From contig JAPTJF010000067.1 in the NCBI GenBank assembly GCA_029339195.1, positions 62,001 to 126,000 of the forward strand: a DNA stretch of 64,000 nucleotides, written 5' to 3'. Numbering within the stretch: position 1 is the first letter of the stretch; each line of letters starts with the position of its first letter. Shown here one piece after another: positions 44,101-56,163 of the stretch. Under the pieces are notes generated by a model. That model made no database searches and was not told the origin of the DNA. It saw only the letters and a program-made list of their open reading frames with translations. The translations under genes were made by a program, and so were the position numbers. The stretch comes from Micractinium sp. NFX-FRZ (Eukaryota > Chlorophyta > Trebouxiophyceae > Chlorellales > Chlorellaceae).

Positions 44101-47100
44101 CGCTTGCAACCGCCACCCCACCTCCTCCCCACCCCCACCCCACCTTGTCGAGCAGCGCCTGCTCCAAGCCGCAGGGGAAGAGCAGCGCATCCAGCAGAGA
44201 GGGGTGGCACTGAACCGCTGTCACCAGCGCGTCACAGGCGGCAGACAGCAGCTGCGGCGTGGCGGTGGCAGCCTGCGGGGAGAAGGCTGCCACAATGGCG
44301 TTGCGTGCTGCAGATGCCACGCCTGCCTCGGGGCTCTCTTGCGGGAGCAGCACTGCAAAGACCGCGCCCGGCGCGGCGATGGCCGCGGCGGCCGCCAGGC
44401 AGTGCATGCTGCGCATGACCAGAGCGCGCTCGTTGGATCCAAAGTAGGGGTAGCTGATGTACGACAGCAGTACCGCTGCCGCACTGGCGCACGCTGCCTC
44501 GCCAGCCGTGCCGCCCGCGCCGCCGGCGGCAGGGCAGGGGCGGAAGAAGGCGGAGGGTGCGAGGCGCGCCTCGGGGCGCGCCGCCGGCAGCAGCACGGGC
44601 AGCAGGCGGTGCCACTCGATGCAGCAGTCCTCGATGGCGACTACCTCCCCTTCCAGGAAACGTGACTCCAGGAAGGTTCGCTACACAGGGGAGACGAGGA
44701 GGCAGTTGGGAGTAAGCAACGCCGACAACAAGGGGAACGGACGTTGAGCGTGGGAGCTTTGGTGCCGCTTTGGCAGCCCAGCGGCCAATGGATGGTGGAA
44801 CAACCACCCGCCCCATCCCTGCCGGTCCCTGCGAGCACGCTTGGCAACCACACTACACCAGGAGGAGGCACACACGGCAAAGTGCAGGCAGAAGGGGAAG
44901 CAGGCAAGCAGCTAGCCGCACCTCTAGTTGCTCAGCGTGGTGGGGCAGCGCGGTGAGCAGGCAAGCCGACATGCCGACATCATAGCGCAGCACTGCCGCC
45001 ACGGCTGCCGCAATGAGGGAGCCACCCTCACCCACAGGTGCCGCCACCGCTGCCGCTGCTGCCGCAGCCGCCGCCTGCCCTGCCGGCGCGGCAGGGGCAG
45101 GGCTGGGTGCCGAGAGTAGCGCGAGACGCACCAGGCGCAGCCCTAGGCCCGCCAGGCGCCAACGCTCGGCACGCAGCGCGTACCGCCAGTGGCGGTGCTC
45201 GGACAGCACGCGGTACAGCGCCCACACCACCAGCACTTGCAGCGCCGGCGCCGGGGAGGCGGCTGCAACACACACAAACACACACAACAGGCGGGCGAAA
45301 GGGGTGGCTGCTGGTTGAATGGGTTAGGCAGGCACAAAGCCTGGATTGTAAGCTCCGATGCAGCAAGCAGGTGCAACACATGGATCTTGAGGAGGCACAC
45401 AGAATTGCACATCGCACGGCGGCAGCGCAGCTGCCATTAGGCTGCGCAACGCACCCGACACGAGTGTGGTGAGCAGGCGAAGGAAGTCTTGCGTGGCGGG
45501 GTAGCGCCCAGCCGCGGACTCGGCGCTCAGCATGCGGGCCAGCAGCGGGATGTCGGGTGCCTGGCCGGGCGCGGGCGGGGCGGCGCTGGCGGCCAGAGCG
45601 GGCTGAATGGCGCACAGGGAGAGGAGTTCGTGGACCACCCGCCCAGGGATGCCCTCAGCCAGGGCGGTGCAGATGGAGAAGCAATCGCCTGCGGGTGGGT
45701 GATGAGCATGAGGTTGGGAAGTTGGGTGGTTGGGGGTTGGGGGGTAGGGGGTTGGGAGAACAGTGTGAATATGTGTAAACGTGTTGGTGTCGCAGGTCGT
45801 AGGGAGTCGGTAGAATGAAAGTAAGGAGTGTGCAGGTTGCAGGCAATGAGGCGGTTGGTCCAGGCGCTGGCAGGCGGCGAAGAGCGCACAGAGCGAGCCA
45901 CGGTGACACCGGGCAAGGCAAGGCTGGCTGCGCGCATTGCTGCCGCACCAGCGCACAACTCACCGATGGTGGCCGCGGGCGGCTCGGGCAGCTGGGACAG
46001 CACCGCGACAGCCTGGCACGCCATGGTCAGCAAGTCCGGCCCGCGCTGCCCGCCCTCAGCAGCGCCGATGGGCAGCTCCACGTGCAGGAGCTCCAGGGCG
46101 GTGTGAGGGTCCCGGGTGCAGAAGGCGGCCAGAAGCTGCAGGGCAGCTGCCAGCTCCTCGACGGCTGCCGCCACGTGCCCCGCCGCTGCAGTGCCGGGGG
46201 CTGCAACGCCGGGTGGGGTTAGTTGCACCAGTGCCAGCGCCTCTGCAGGGGGGGAAGCCAGAGGGGAGCAGGGGCAAGGCAGGGAGTGGGAATATTTAGC
46301 AGGCTATGGCCTGGTACGGCCGGCTGAGCAAAGCAAACGGGGGTTGATCTAGCAATTGGCACGTGGTGACACTGAACTGCCACTCAATGGCACCGGAATG
46401 CCACTTGGTGGCACTACTGTAATGAGCCAAGAAACGGCACAAGAGTGCCCCTCAGTGGCACTTGACTGCCCCTCAGTGGCACTCGAGTGTACTTGGTGGC
46501 ACTAGTGACACGAAATGGCACAAGAGTGCCACACGGCGGCATCAAGTGCGACTCAATGGCATTTGAGCGCCACGTGGTGGCACTCCACTGCCACTCATTG
46601 GCATTTGGGTGCCCCAAATACACGTCAGCCTTGCCAGCCAGCCTCCAGCAAATGCACCAATCCGCCGCCCTTACCCGCCTCTCGCAGAACGTCCCTGCCT
46701 CCATCAGAGTCACCTTTTAGCCCCCACCCATCAGGCCTGCACTGTGTCTCACCTGAGAGGCGGCAGAGGAGGATCCACTGGCCAACTCCGTCAGGCAGCG
46801 TCAGCCGCCAGCGCACGAGCTGCACGTTGTCAACATCCTCCCCCACGGGCACCGTCCACAGGCGGTCCGTGCTGGCCAGGCCCTCGGGCAGGGGCGCCAC
46901 CTCACCCAGCACGCCCTGCACAGCACAGCAGGCACAGCATGGCAGAGCACAGCACGCGGTTGTCGCCACCACAGGCGAGGGAGTGCAAGCGGAGTGGGAG
47001 CGGCGCCGCTCATGGCGCTGCTCTGCTCTTGCTTGAGTGGGATGGGGTGGCAACAGCAACTACAGGAGAGGCGGGAGGGCAGAACGTCGACAGGTAAAAG

Positions 47101-50100
47101 CAGGCAGAAGCTGGCGCCTTGGGCACTGCGCAATCACCTGAGGCAGAGTGAGCGCCCGTGCGCCAGGCAGCGGCACTGGGTGCTGCGAATATACGTCCCC
47201 CTCTTCATTGCAGTCCTGCACCAGTGAGAACAAGATTAGAAGAACAGGCATGCGGTGGACGCACAAAAAAAGGGGCGAATGCAGAGCAGCGCTGTGGCAG
47301 TGGGTACTGGCGGTTGCTGCCCGGCGCTCCTCTTGCTGGGGAGCCGAGCCGCCACGCCACCTTTCCAGCCACTCTGGAACCCCGGCCCATCCACACAGGG
47401 AGCAGCCCTTACAGCACCGTTTGCAAGCGACCAACGCCTGCCCCTTGCTGTCACAAACAGCTGCCTTCTGCTTCATCAACTATAACCACCCCTCTCCAGT
47501 ACAGCCCCACCTGCTCGATGGAGGGGTCAGGCAGCACTTGCAGGCAGGCCAGGCTGGACAGCTGCGCCAGGTAGGCGTTGGCAGAGGCGGCTGCTGGGCA
47601 GAAGTGTGCAACGTGGGCAGAGGACAGAGGAGAGACGTTGGAGCTGCAGGCAGGCAAGGTTGGCCAGGTGCGCCCCCCAGGGCACTTGTGCTGGTCACAC
47701 CTGGCTGAGATTACAGGCAATGCGGTCCAAGGCCGCGCATCTGCTTACAGCAGGGGCAGAGCAGAGGAAATACAGGGCAAGCACGCATATCTAGTAGCAA
47801 CAGCGGCGGTGGCGGCAGCAGGCAGCCCTCGGCAGCACACACTGCGCCCGCACCTGAGTCGGCAGTGCTGCTGAGCGCGGCGAGCATGGTGTAGAGCGGG
47901 GTGGGCAGCGCGGGGTAGAGGCCGCGCAGGTCGTCCAAAAAGTGGCGCAGCGGCTCGTCTGCAAGGGGGCGGGGCAGGGAAGGTTCAGAAGCGCAGACAG
48001 GTTGGGAGGGCAGCGGTTTGGCAAGGGACGCACTAAGGGGAGCCTTCTCGCTGAGAAGGAGCCTTCTGTTTGTCGGAATAATAACCAGCTGTGTGCAGCG
48101 GTGCGGCATGCAGAGTGCTGCTGCGCAAAGTGCTTGTGTGGCAGCCTGCATGCATGTGCGCACCTGTGACGCGGTCCCCCGTCCAGAAGCCCTCACACAG
48201 CGCGGGCTGGTCCCTGCACCAAGGTTCAGGAGGCAGACAGGCAGGCACGTCAGCATGGCTTTCAAAAAGGGCACAACAGGGACAGAAGAGGGTAGGGTGC
48301 CAAGGCAACATGTAGGCTTGCCCCGCTGATGTCTCACCAGCACCCCGGCACACAGGTTGGCCCAGCATTGCCTCCAGTGCCACAAACCAATGGCCCAAGA
48401 ACTCTCCCATACCCCACAGGCAATCCCTCATCACACAATCCCCACAGCAGTGCCGATCATCCACCCCCTGTCCCCCACCTCAGGCTCGCCGTGACCCGCA
48501 CCACCCATGTGCCATCTCCTGCACCAGTCCATTACCCCCACCCGCCTTACAAATAAGTGCACGAGTTGCATCCGCCCCACCTGAACAGGTTGGCCATCAC
48601 CCGCACCACCGCCTCCAGCTGGGCCAGCGGCAGCGCAGACGGGGAGAAGTTGAAGGCGCAGAAGGCGGCAGACATGGTGCTGCGGGGAGGTGTGGTGGGG
48701 GGAACAGGTGGAGTTACAAGCGGGCCGCAATGCGAGAGGGGGCAAGGAGCAAGGGGCGGGAAGCTGAAGGCACACGGCGGCAGACATGGTGCTGCAGGGA
48801 TGCGTAAGGGAAGTTAGGTGGGGGAGAGAAACAATGTGAGCAGGCGGAAGGTTGCAGGCAGGCGCAAAAGGCGGCAGACGTAGCGCTGTGAGGCTCGAAG
48901 TGAGAAGCAGAAGAAGACAGCGCGAGGCAGGCAGAGTGCGAGCTCAGAGCATGGAAAGAGACGGGCCGGTAAAAACCCTTGTTTGGCAGCGCGTCCGCTG
49001 TGCGAGGTTCTACCCACACATCCAACAACGCCAACTATTGTCAAAGGAAACCCATGAGAACACCCATATGCCCACCTGAGCACAATGTTGTTGAACATCT
49101 CAGCCGCGTTGGGCTGCAGCCCAGCGTGGATGGTCAGCACGCACAGCGTGCCCAGCGCGTCTGTCTCGTGCGCCTTGGTCGCGTGAGCCTCAAACTCTGG
49201 GCAGGCCTGCTGCTGCCCGCCGTCTGCGGAAGGGCAGTGCAGGTGAGGGATGCCATGAAGCAGGGTGGTGCCTGGCCGTGCAGCGTAGGTTCAAGCACAT
49301 CATAGAAGCACTGCAAGATTGAGCCGCCTGGGCTGGAACACAGGCAAGCCCATTGCAATGACCATCCGTTTCACGACCCTCAGACCCTACTCCTCAGGCC
49401 CCCGCCCGCTCCCATGACCCCCGCACCTGCGCCCCTGCCGACAAGGCACAGCACCGCGGCCCAGGCAAGCAGCACGGGTGAGTGGGCTGCGCTGGCCGTG
49501 GGCCACCAGCTGGCCAGCTCAGCGTTGACCCGCTGCTTGACCTCTGGGGCAGCAAAAACGTAGGAGGCCTCATCCAGGGCCTGCTGGCCGCTGGCCAGGG
49601 AGGCCAGCACCTTATCCACGTCCAGCATCTCCAGCAGCAGCAGGGTGGCCTGGGGGCAGGGCAAGAGGTAGGGGGAGAAGAGCGAAGATGAGTGAATGCC
49701 AGTGTTTTGAGAGTGTGTGTGTGTGTGAGCAATCTGTCCACATCCAGCATCTTCAGCAGCAGCAGCGTGGCCTGGGGGCAGGCGGGATTGAAGGTGGCGA
49801 AGGGGCCACGGAATCAGAGTTGGGTGGCTGGCAAGTAGGACGGGCAGGGCAGGGCAAGGGTGGGCAGAGCAGGGCAGCAACTTGGCAGGCACAGGAAGCA
49901 AATCGGCAGTGCATGAGGAAATACGCCCTGCCCCGCGCCCCGTCCCACCCCTGGTCCCCAGACCTCCCTCTCACCAGCTTGACCGACATCTGAGCTGGCG
50001 AGGGCTCGCCGTCGGCTGCCAGCGCCAGCGCGCCGCTGGGCGTGCGGGGCAGGGAGCGTGTGAAGAGGGTGGCGTGGAAGAGCTTGGCGAGGGAGAGGAA

Positions 50101-51391
50101 GCGGTCGGGGGTGCACTGCTTGCGGGGGTGGTAGTAGATGAGGATCAGGATGTTGAGGAGCGAGCAGCGCTCTGCCGCCGCTGCCGTGGCGCGAGCCTCG
50201 CCAATGGCAGCTGCTGCAGCTGCTGCGCTGCCTGCGTGCCCGCCGCCTGCCGCACCAGCACCGCCGCCACCGGGGCCGCCAGAGAACGCTCCGATAGTGA
50301 TGGTGGAGGGCGCCGCCGGCACGGCAGCTGGCGCTGAGCTGGCGCCAGCTGGCGGCTCCAGGTTGGCTTGGAGCGCCTGGAAAGTGGTGTCCTCCAGGTG
50401 CTGCTCCAGCAGCTTGGAAAGCGTGCCCTCGATCACATCCAACAGCGGGCCGCCCCCCGCGCCTGCGGCAGGAAGCAGGTGCAAGGAGGCGGTGTGCAGG
50501 TACGCGAGCATGCAGGCAGGCAAGCTGGAGGGCAGGCAAGCAGGGGCATGAGCAGGCAGGTAGACAGGCAGACGGGAGAGCGAGGGGTGCAACACTATTG
50601 CAGCAAACCGTTCCCACAACAGTGGGTCGACAGCCCCGGCGCGGTGAGGAGGGGTGCAACAGGCACAGCAGGCATGGCAGGCTGTAATGGTGCATGCAAA
50701 CCGCTCACGTTCTCCCTCCCACAGCAGGTCCTCAATCGCCTTCATCAGGTACAGCCGCTCCGAGAAGTACAGCTGGACGACCTCGTGGCGCTGAGCTGGC
50801 GACAGGCTGGCACCGCCGCTGGTGGGTGCTGCACCAAAACCTCCGCTCATGCTCCCAGCACCCGCAAGAGCCGAGGTCCCAGCTTTGGCAACCCAACGGC
50901 GCAGCAGGATGTAGGCTTGCACCTCATCCAGCTGAAGCGTGCGGCTGATGTCGGCAGCTGCCGCCCGCAGGCCCGCCTCCACTGGCAGCTTCTTGGCGCC
51001 AATGCTGAGAGAGGCCTCAGACTCCAGAGCTTTGCGGCTGGCCTCGCTGGGCGGGCGGAAGCCGGCGGCGCCACGCACCAGCCATGGCTCGTACTCTGCA
51101 GCAGCTTGAAGTCGGGCGGGCAGGCGGGGTGGGATGCTACGGGAGGGAGCCTGTCACGCAGTGCGCTGTGCTGTAGCACGCGGCTGCACAGGGGACAACC
51201 TCATGCTAGAGGGAGGCAGGCGTGCAGCAGTAATGCATGCAGCTGGTACACGCCCACGAGCTTAACGCACCCGCCAGCGTCGCTTGGAGCGCCTCCGCCG
51301 GTACCGCCCCCGGCTCAAGCTTGAGCGTCTCCAGCTGGTTGTACAGCTTGTGGAATGGCGGCCACCACAGGGCCGCCGCATCAAACACCAT
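38168..51391 (-). CDS. NUP188: Nucleoporin NUP188 homologue
   Basis: Twenty-four exons, 2173 aa: 51391-51271, 51095-50709, 50462-49975, 49649-49427, 49223-49076, 48679-48581, 48213-48164, 47958-47854, 47593-47511, 47215-47138, 46915-46753, 46242-45964, 45688-45455, 45262-44922, 44680-44144, 43761-43585, 43332-42673, 42366-42222, 41898-41448, 41187-40486, 40281-40043, 39726-39563, 39200-38763, 38377-38168. NUP188 is a large alpha-helical solenoid of the nuclear-pore inner ring. The N terminus matches plant NUP188 as I remember it: LWWPPFHKLYNQLE, GFRPPSEASRKALES, LSIGAKKLPVEAGLR, LDEVQAYILLRRW. The rest is Leu/Ala-rich helical repeat with many alanine/glycine loops. Length fits the family. A 75-nt segment with good splice sites (41371-41297) is left out because it breaks the frame. 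Exon phases close throughout, but short terminal exons are less certain. Confidence 0.87.
41297..41371 (-). other. Possible frame-breaking cassette exon in NUP188
   Basis: The segment has a TCCAG acceptor and a GTAGGG donor, and is 75 nt long. Skipping it joins exons 41448 and 41187 in phase; including it introduces a TGA. Its own third frame reads a helix-like HAVLAGLAVLLTRAHDEAL. It could be a regulatory poison exon or a diverged former exon. Confidence 0.4.
43525..43590. repeat. CA-rich simple repeat
   Basis: A (CACA)n-rich tract covers the donor side of a NUP188 intron near 43584. Confidence 0.8.
43996..44110. repeat. Intronic minisatellite, about 33-nt units
   Basis: Three to four copies of a unit with the core CCCCACACCACTGTGCCTYG GCC lie in the NUP188 intron between 44143 and 43762. 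Confidence 0.85.
46357..46615. repeat. Array of imperfect palindromic units
   Basis: About twelve units of 19-31 nt, mostly near 21 nt, start with TGGCAC/TGGCAT and often end in a complementary GTGCCA/GTGCCC. Examples are TGGCACAAGAGTGCCA and TGGCACTCCACTGCCA. They sit in a NUP188 intron and can each form a short hairpin. Confidence 0.85.
48762..48892 (-). repeat. Two decoy copies of the NUP188 exon 6 start
   Basis: The true acceptor and start (GCAGCACCATGTCTGCCGCC at 48682) recurs at about 48795 with an intact AG. It recurs again, weaker, at about 48885 (CAGCGCTACGTCTGCCGCC). Both copies leave the correct frame within a few codons. Confidence 0.8.
49731..49781 (-). repeat. Decoy copy of the NUP188 exon 4 start
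   Basis: A 50-nt segment reads ATLLLLKMLDVDR in gene sense, against ATLLLLEMLDVDK of true exon 4. It sits 118-120 nt upstream and has a usable CCCCCAG acceptor. It then runs into an unrelated GT-repeat tract. Confidence 0.85.
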
Positions 51392-52622
51392 GTTGGCTGC
51401 CTACACTCCTGCTCTGCGAGCACAGCAGTGGGGAGGCAGTAGTGGCAGGAGCGTCACCGCCAACAGCAGCGGCGGCAACGGCGGCGGCAGCCAGTGCGCG
51501 GCAGCGGCCGGCGGCAATCGCATGGTGGCTCCGGGCGAGCACGTCGACCGATGGGCATGCCGCAGCTGGCCGGCAGGTGCCACGAGAGAGCATCACCAAG
51601 CAGCAAAATTGTTTGGCATTCGCCCGACTGTCTGCGACAGCTGCGATGCAAAGTGGGCACTGCACTCACCGCATTGGTAAAAAGAAGAGAAACTGACGCC
51701 GAAAACAGCCGGCTTGTCGATCGGCAAGCTGCTCTCGCTTTGTTGCAGCCTCCTGAGGCGTTGCAGACAATGCCGAGACGAGGAAAAGTACTGAGTAAAG
51801 TTCTATGCCCGATGGCGGCACGGGGAGCGGCCAGGCGGCCATCCAGCCTGGCGCCGCCACTCCCGCCTGTCGCCACCGCCTGTACTTGGCTCCTGTGTTC
51901 TGGCGCACCAGTGGAGCCGCCCTGTGCAGTACATGTGAGACTGTCAATCAGGGAGAGAGGTTTCAAGGATGAATGCACACATAATATTATAGCTTGCATT
52001 CTGAGACGCCCTTCTCTGTTTTGCAAACAAGCGCAGGGTGCTGCGGTTGTCCTGCAGCTGTTCGGCCCTGTCGGTCAAGCGGCAATTGTGCACAGATGCT
52101 CTGCCTTGGTGGCACTGGTATCCACCCACACCCCTGCGAAATGTCAAGAGCGTAATGAACCCTCGTAAGCCACCACCATTCCATCAGCATATCCTCAACG
52201 ACTCTGCTGCAATGCCGGTCTGCCCTTTGTTGCACCTCGACCCATGTGCTTGCCTTGGGTGCATGGTGCACATGTACTAGTAACCCAGCAGCACGTGTGC
52301 CATACTGTAGTTGCTCTACTGTTCAGCACCCCGTCGTGCTCCCGCCCCCGTGTGGGTAGAGCCCACCGTTTGCGTGCTGGTCGCTGAAGCTCCATGTTGA
52401 TGTGCAACTACTGGTTGGATGATCAGCCCTGGCTGACACAATGGCCTTGTTCCTGTCTTGATCACAGGCTCCATGTGTGTGCTGGTCATGCGCAAGACTT
52501 CCGCTCCGCACGCGTGGCGCCGCCAGCGGCAGGCTGAGATCTTGACACGCCCGCCTGATCGTTAACTTTCGAGCACTGCTGAGCGTGCCGCCACCTTTCG
52601 AAACAATGCACCCGCGCACCTG
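51392..52622. promoter_or_regulatory. Divergent intergenic region, NUP188 / CSK-like gene
   Basis: There are 1.23 kb between two divergent ATGs, of lower GC than coding sequence. Open frames on both strands overlap here but none shows a known motif. It probably holds two promoters. Confidence 0.5.
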
Positions 52623-55503
52623 ATGGCGCGCGCAACCAGTCTGGCTTTGGTGGGTCCGGCGCCCCGACCTCAGCGGTGCTGCTGGCGCGGTCTTCACTGT
52701 CGCCTGGCTCCTAGTGCAGAACGCGGAGCACTGCTAGCCCCATGTCGAGCGGCCCTGTCAGGTGCGCACTATCGGAGCGCTGCCCCTTACATAGCCCCCA
52801 CCTTGGCGCTTTATCGTCCGCCCTGCGGTTCACCAGCTGACATTTGCCGGTTGCTTATGCTTTGTGCAGACAACGGCGCGGAGTGGCTGGCGTCTGACGC
52901 TGCCGCTGCTGCCGCTGCTGCCGGCGGCACCAGCTCGCAGGGGCGGCCACTGTCGCTTCTAGACGAGGATTTGGTGCAGGTGCGACCCAGTCATGCTTGC
53001 AGCCGGTGTGACATACTCTGATGTCTCCCTGGTGCGGTCCCAGCGGGTAGCAGACCAGGAGCGTTTTGAGTGCTGCGAATCAAAGCTGCTGCTGCCTCGT
53101 CCCGCCTGCTCCCTGACCTCGCTCGCTCCCGCCCCTGCCCTTGCGCTCCGTTCTCTGCCCACCCCCCGCACTTCTTGCAGGCCTCCCACGAGCTGCAGGA
53201 GCTGTGCCGGCTGCAGCTGCAGCTGCTGACCACGGCGCTGCAGCTGAGCCTGCAGGCGGTCATGACCAGCAGTATCAGCGGCAGCATGAGCGAGAGCTTT
53301 GACGAGGAGGGCCTGCGGCAGCAGCTCCTGCTGGACAGCGCGTGCTTGAAGTCAAGCATCTACTGCCGCGCACCCGCCAGCCTGCAGACGGGGCAGCTGC
53401 AGCTGCAGCTGGTCGCGTCCGCTGAGGGCGCGGGTGGGTGCTGCACGGCGTCGACCGTGGCGCAGCGCAGCACGGCGCAGCAGGCGCAGCGCTTTTTGTT
53501 CCTGGGGCAGGACGGCGCGGGCGGTGCCAGCCTGGCGGACCAGGAGCGCCGCATCCTGGAGCAGCCTGTGATTGTGCTGCCAGACAGCGGTGGGCTGGTG
53601 CTGCCAATGGGCCACAACGATTTCCTGGTCGGCCTCCTGGTTGTGGAGCGCTGCATGGAAGAGGAAGAGGCAGCAGCGGCAGCAGCAGAGGCAGCAGCAG
53701 AGGCGGACCGCGCGGCAGCTGCAGGGGCGACAGCAGCAGCAGGGGGCGAGGCGATTGGCGGCAGCAGCGCCGGGGTCCCGCCGCGCATGCCGCAGCCGCC
53801 CGCCTGCCTGCTGTTCCGCTCAGCCGAGCTGCAGCTGCTCAAGCAGACGGCGTCTGTGCTGGCGCTGGCCTGTGCCATGGACCTGAGGGCGGCTCTGGAG
53901 CGCGCGGGGGCGGCGTACCGCCAGCGGCAGGCCTCGGCGCTGGTGCAGGCGGTGAGCGCCGGGCTGGGCAGGGCTGGTGTGTCTTCCTGCCCTTTGCGTA
54001 ATGTGCACTGCACTGTTCTCTAGCGCATGCTGTGCCACCCATGCCTCCCCACGTGTTCCCCTGTCCGCCAAGGTGCACCACCCAACAGCCCGCTCTGTCT
54101 GCCCTCTTTTGTACACGTGGAATGTACTGCAGGCCAAGAAGCCGCTGAGCGTGATGCGCACGCTGGGCACCATGCTGCTGCCGCGCCTGCAGCCGGGGGA
54201 GCCGGACCGGGACTTTGCCCAGGGTGGGTTGATGGGTGAAGGGTCGATGGAGTGTTTGCCTGTTTGCCTAGACTCACTTGGTGGCGTGGGTGGGTGAGGT
54301 TGCATGCATGGATGAAGGCTGGGCAGGTTGAGAGGCAAGAGGCAAGTGTGTAGGGGTGCCGGATGCCACTGTGAGATTGTCGGTGGTTCACGCAAGTTCC
54401 TGCTCAGCTCTTGCTCCTGCTGAGCCTGCTCTGCTGCGCCTGCCTGCCGCTGCCTGCCTGCAGGCATCCTGGAGCAGGGCAGCCGGCTGCAGGAGGTTGT
54501 GTCCCAGCTGCAGGCGGCGCTGCACCCCGGGGCAATGGTGATGCCGCCCCCGCTGCAGCCCAGCAGCAGCTTTACGTGGCCGGGGCAGCAGCAGCAGCAG
54601 CAGCAGTGGCTGCCCGGAGGGGGCGCGGGCGGGTGGCAGCTGCCCGAGCAGTCGCGGCCGGCGCTGCCGAGCAGCACGATTGGGAGCGACTACCAGTGGG
54701 GAGGCGGCTCGCCCACAATAGACATGAGCATTGATGAGTCCCTCCCACAGGGCTTTGTGGGTGCAGCACCGGGACCAGGAGCGGTGATGGCAATGCCTTC
54801 GCGGCGCTCGTTTGGCAGCACGAGGAACAACATCTCTGCTGCCCCCGAGGGCAGCAGCAGCGGCAGCGGCAGCAGCGTGTATGGCAGCCGGGCATCAGCA
54901 GACCTGCTGAACGTGCTCATGCCGCTGCTGGCTTCCGCCAGCAACCTGGCAGCAGTCAGCGGTGTTGGCTTCTCAATGGCAGACCACTCCAGCAGCAGCA
55001 GCGGGAGCAGCAGCGGGGGCAGCAGCAACAGTGCCGGCAGCAGCAGCAGCAGCGGCAGCACGGTGGCAGCAGGGGGCAGCAGCGGCAGCTGCGGCGCCCG
55101 CCCGCAGCCGCAGCAGGTGGCGCTGCCAGCGGCCGAGGTGGCTGTGGGGCCAGGCAAGCTGAAGCGCATGCTGAGCCAGCTCATCGACGGCGTCATAGCG
55201 TGCGCAGCACGCGGTGACCTTGTCCAGGCCTCGGTGCTGCCGCAGGACTGGCACGGCTGCCCCGGCGTAGCAGTCACGCTCTGCTGCTGCTACAGCCTGT
55301 CCCACGGCGGCAGCAGCAGCGGCCACCTGCCCCGCCCGCCACTCCAGCCAGAGTTTGCTTTCCTCCAGAGTACGGCGTCCGAGGCGGGCGGCTGGTTTGA
55401 GGTGCATGCCGAGCCGACGCCCGACGTGCGCCACCTCAACACCAGCGCCCTGGCTGCCACGCTGTGGCTGCCCACAGTCGTCCACGATGCCAGCTGGCCC
55501 TGA
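52623..55503 (+). CDS. CSK: Chloroplast sensor kinase (CSK)-like protein
   Basis: Five exons: 52623-52761, 52870-52979, 53181-53951, 54133-54223, 54464-55503; 716 aa. The N terminus (MARATSLALVGPAPRPQRCC) resembles a transit peptide. Exon 3 is compatible with a GAF-like sensor domain: two strands end in RFLFLGQDG and HNDFLVGLLVVERC, with an Ala/Glu insert. AKKPLSVMRTLGTML, then DFAQGILEQGSRLQEVV, matches the dimerisation helices of plant CSK, which links plastoquinone redox state to plastid gene expression. No His is present at the phosphoacceptor position. I see no N-box or G-box of a kinase ATPase domain in the Ser/Gln-rich C-terminal part, so it may be a sensor without kinase activity. The first intron is 108 nt and its retention would stay open, so exon 1 is less certain. 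Confidence 0.7.
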
Positions 55504-56163
55504 GGCCTCCCGGGTGGCAGCCCCTTACAGTAGGGACACCGCCGTCATTGTGACGTGCAGGCGTGCATCCATTTGATCTCGCCTGCACCTTACCTAACTT
55601 GCCCGTAATCATCCTGTTCCCGCTCACCGGCAGTGGTCTCCTGGCATTGCTGCCCTCCTTCCTGCTTGTGAGCGTTGCCTGCGTTGCCCTCTCTTGTGGT
55701 AGCATTTTGCTTCGTGCCATCCTCACCCTCCCTCCTGCACGCATGTGCCACCCGGTCATGCATTTCCAACACATCCTTTCTTCAATACACCTGTTGCCTC
55801 CTGTGACAACCCTTCTCTTCTGCTTGTGCCCCAAGCAGCAACAACCACTGGGCTATCCGCCAAGCGCTCGTGCAGTTGCCTACCCCTCCAGTTTCTTCCC
55901 CCATGTACACTGTTGCTACGCCTACCTTCAGCAGCACATGCAATACAGCAATCTTTGTTGCAAGATCTTTATATGAAGACGCAGGAATGAGTTGGGAGCA
56001 CCGGTGCCTGTGCCGCCGACCGTGATTGTCCTGCCGGTGCCACTTGTACCGCCCTGCTTGCATGCCCTAACTTGCACTGCGGCCAGCGCAGGCTAGCGGA
56101 TATTATCATTGAGCTGGCCAACGCGGGACCCTCGCGTCCTCCGCCCCACGAAAACTCTTGAAG
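55504..56163. other. Intergenic interval
   Basis: This 660-bp stretch lies between the CSK-like stop and the next ATG on the same strand. It serves as 3' UTR of one and promoter of the other. Nothing else was recognised. Confidence 0.5.

Noticed and set aside
46357..46615. Repeat array considered as a CRISPR
   Set aside because: Units are contiguous, imperfect and palindromic with no spacers of constant length, and the site is an intron of a nuclear gene.
51494..52168. Overlapping open frames on both strands between NUP188 and the CSK-like gene
   Set aside because: Composition is mixed with no motif. Long frames on both strands are expected at this GC content.
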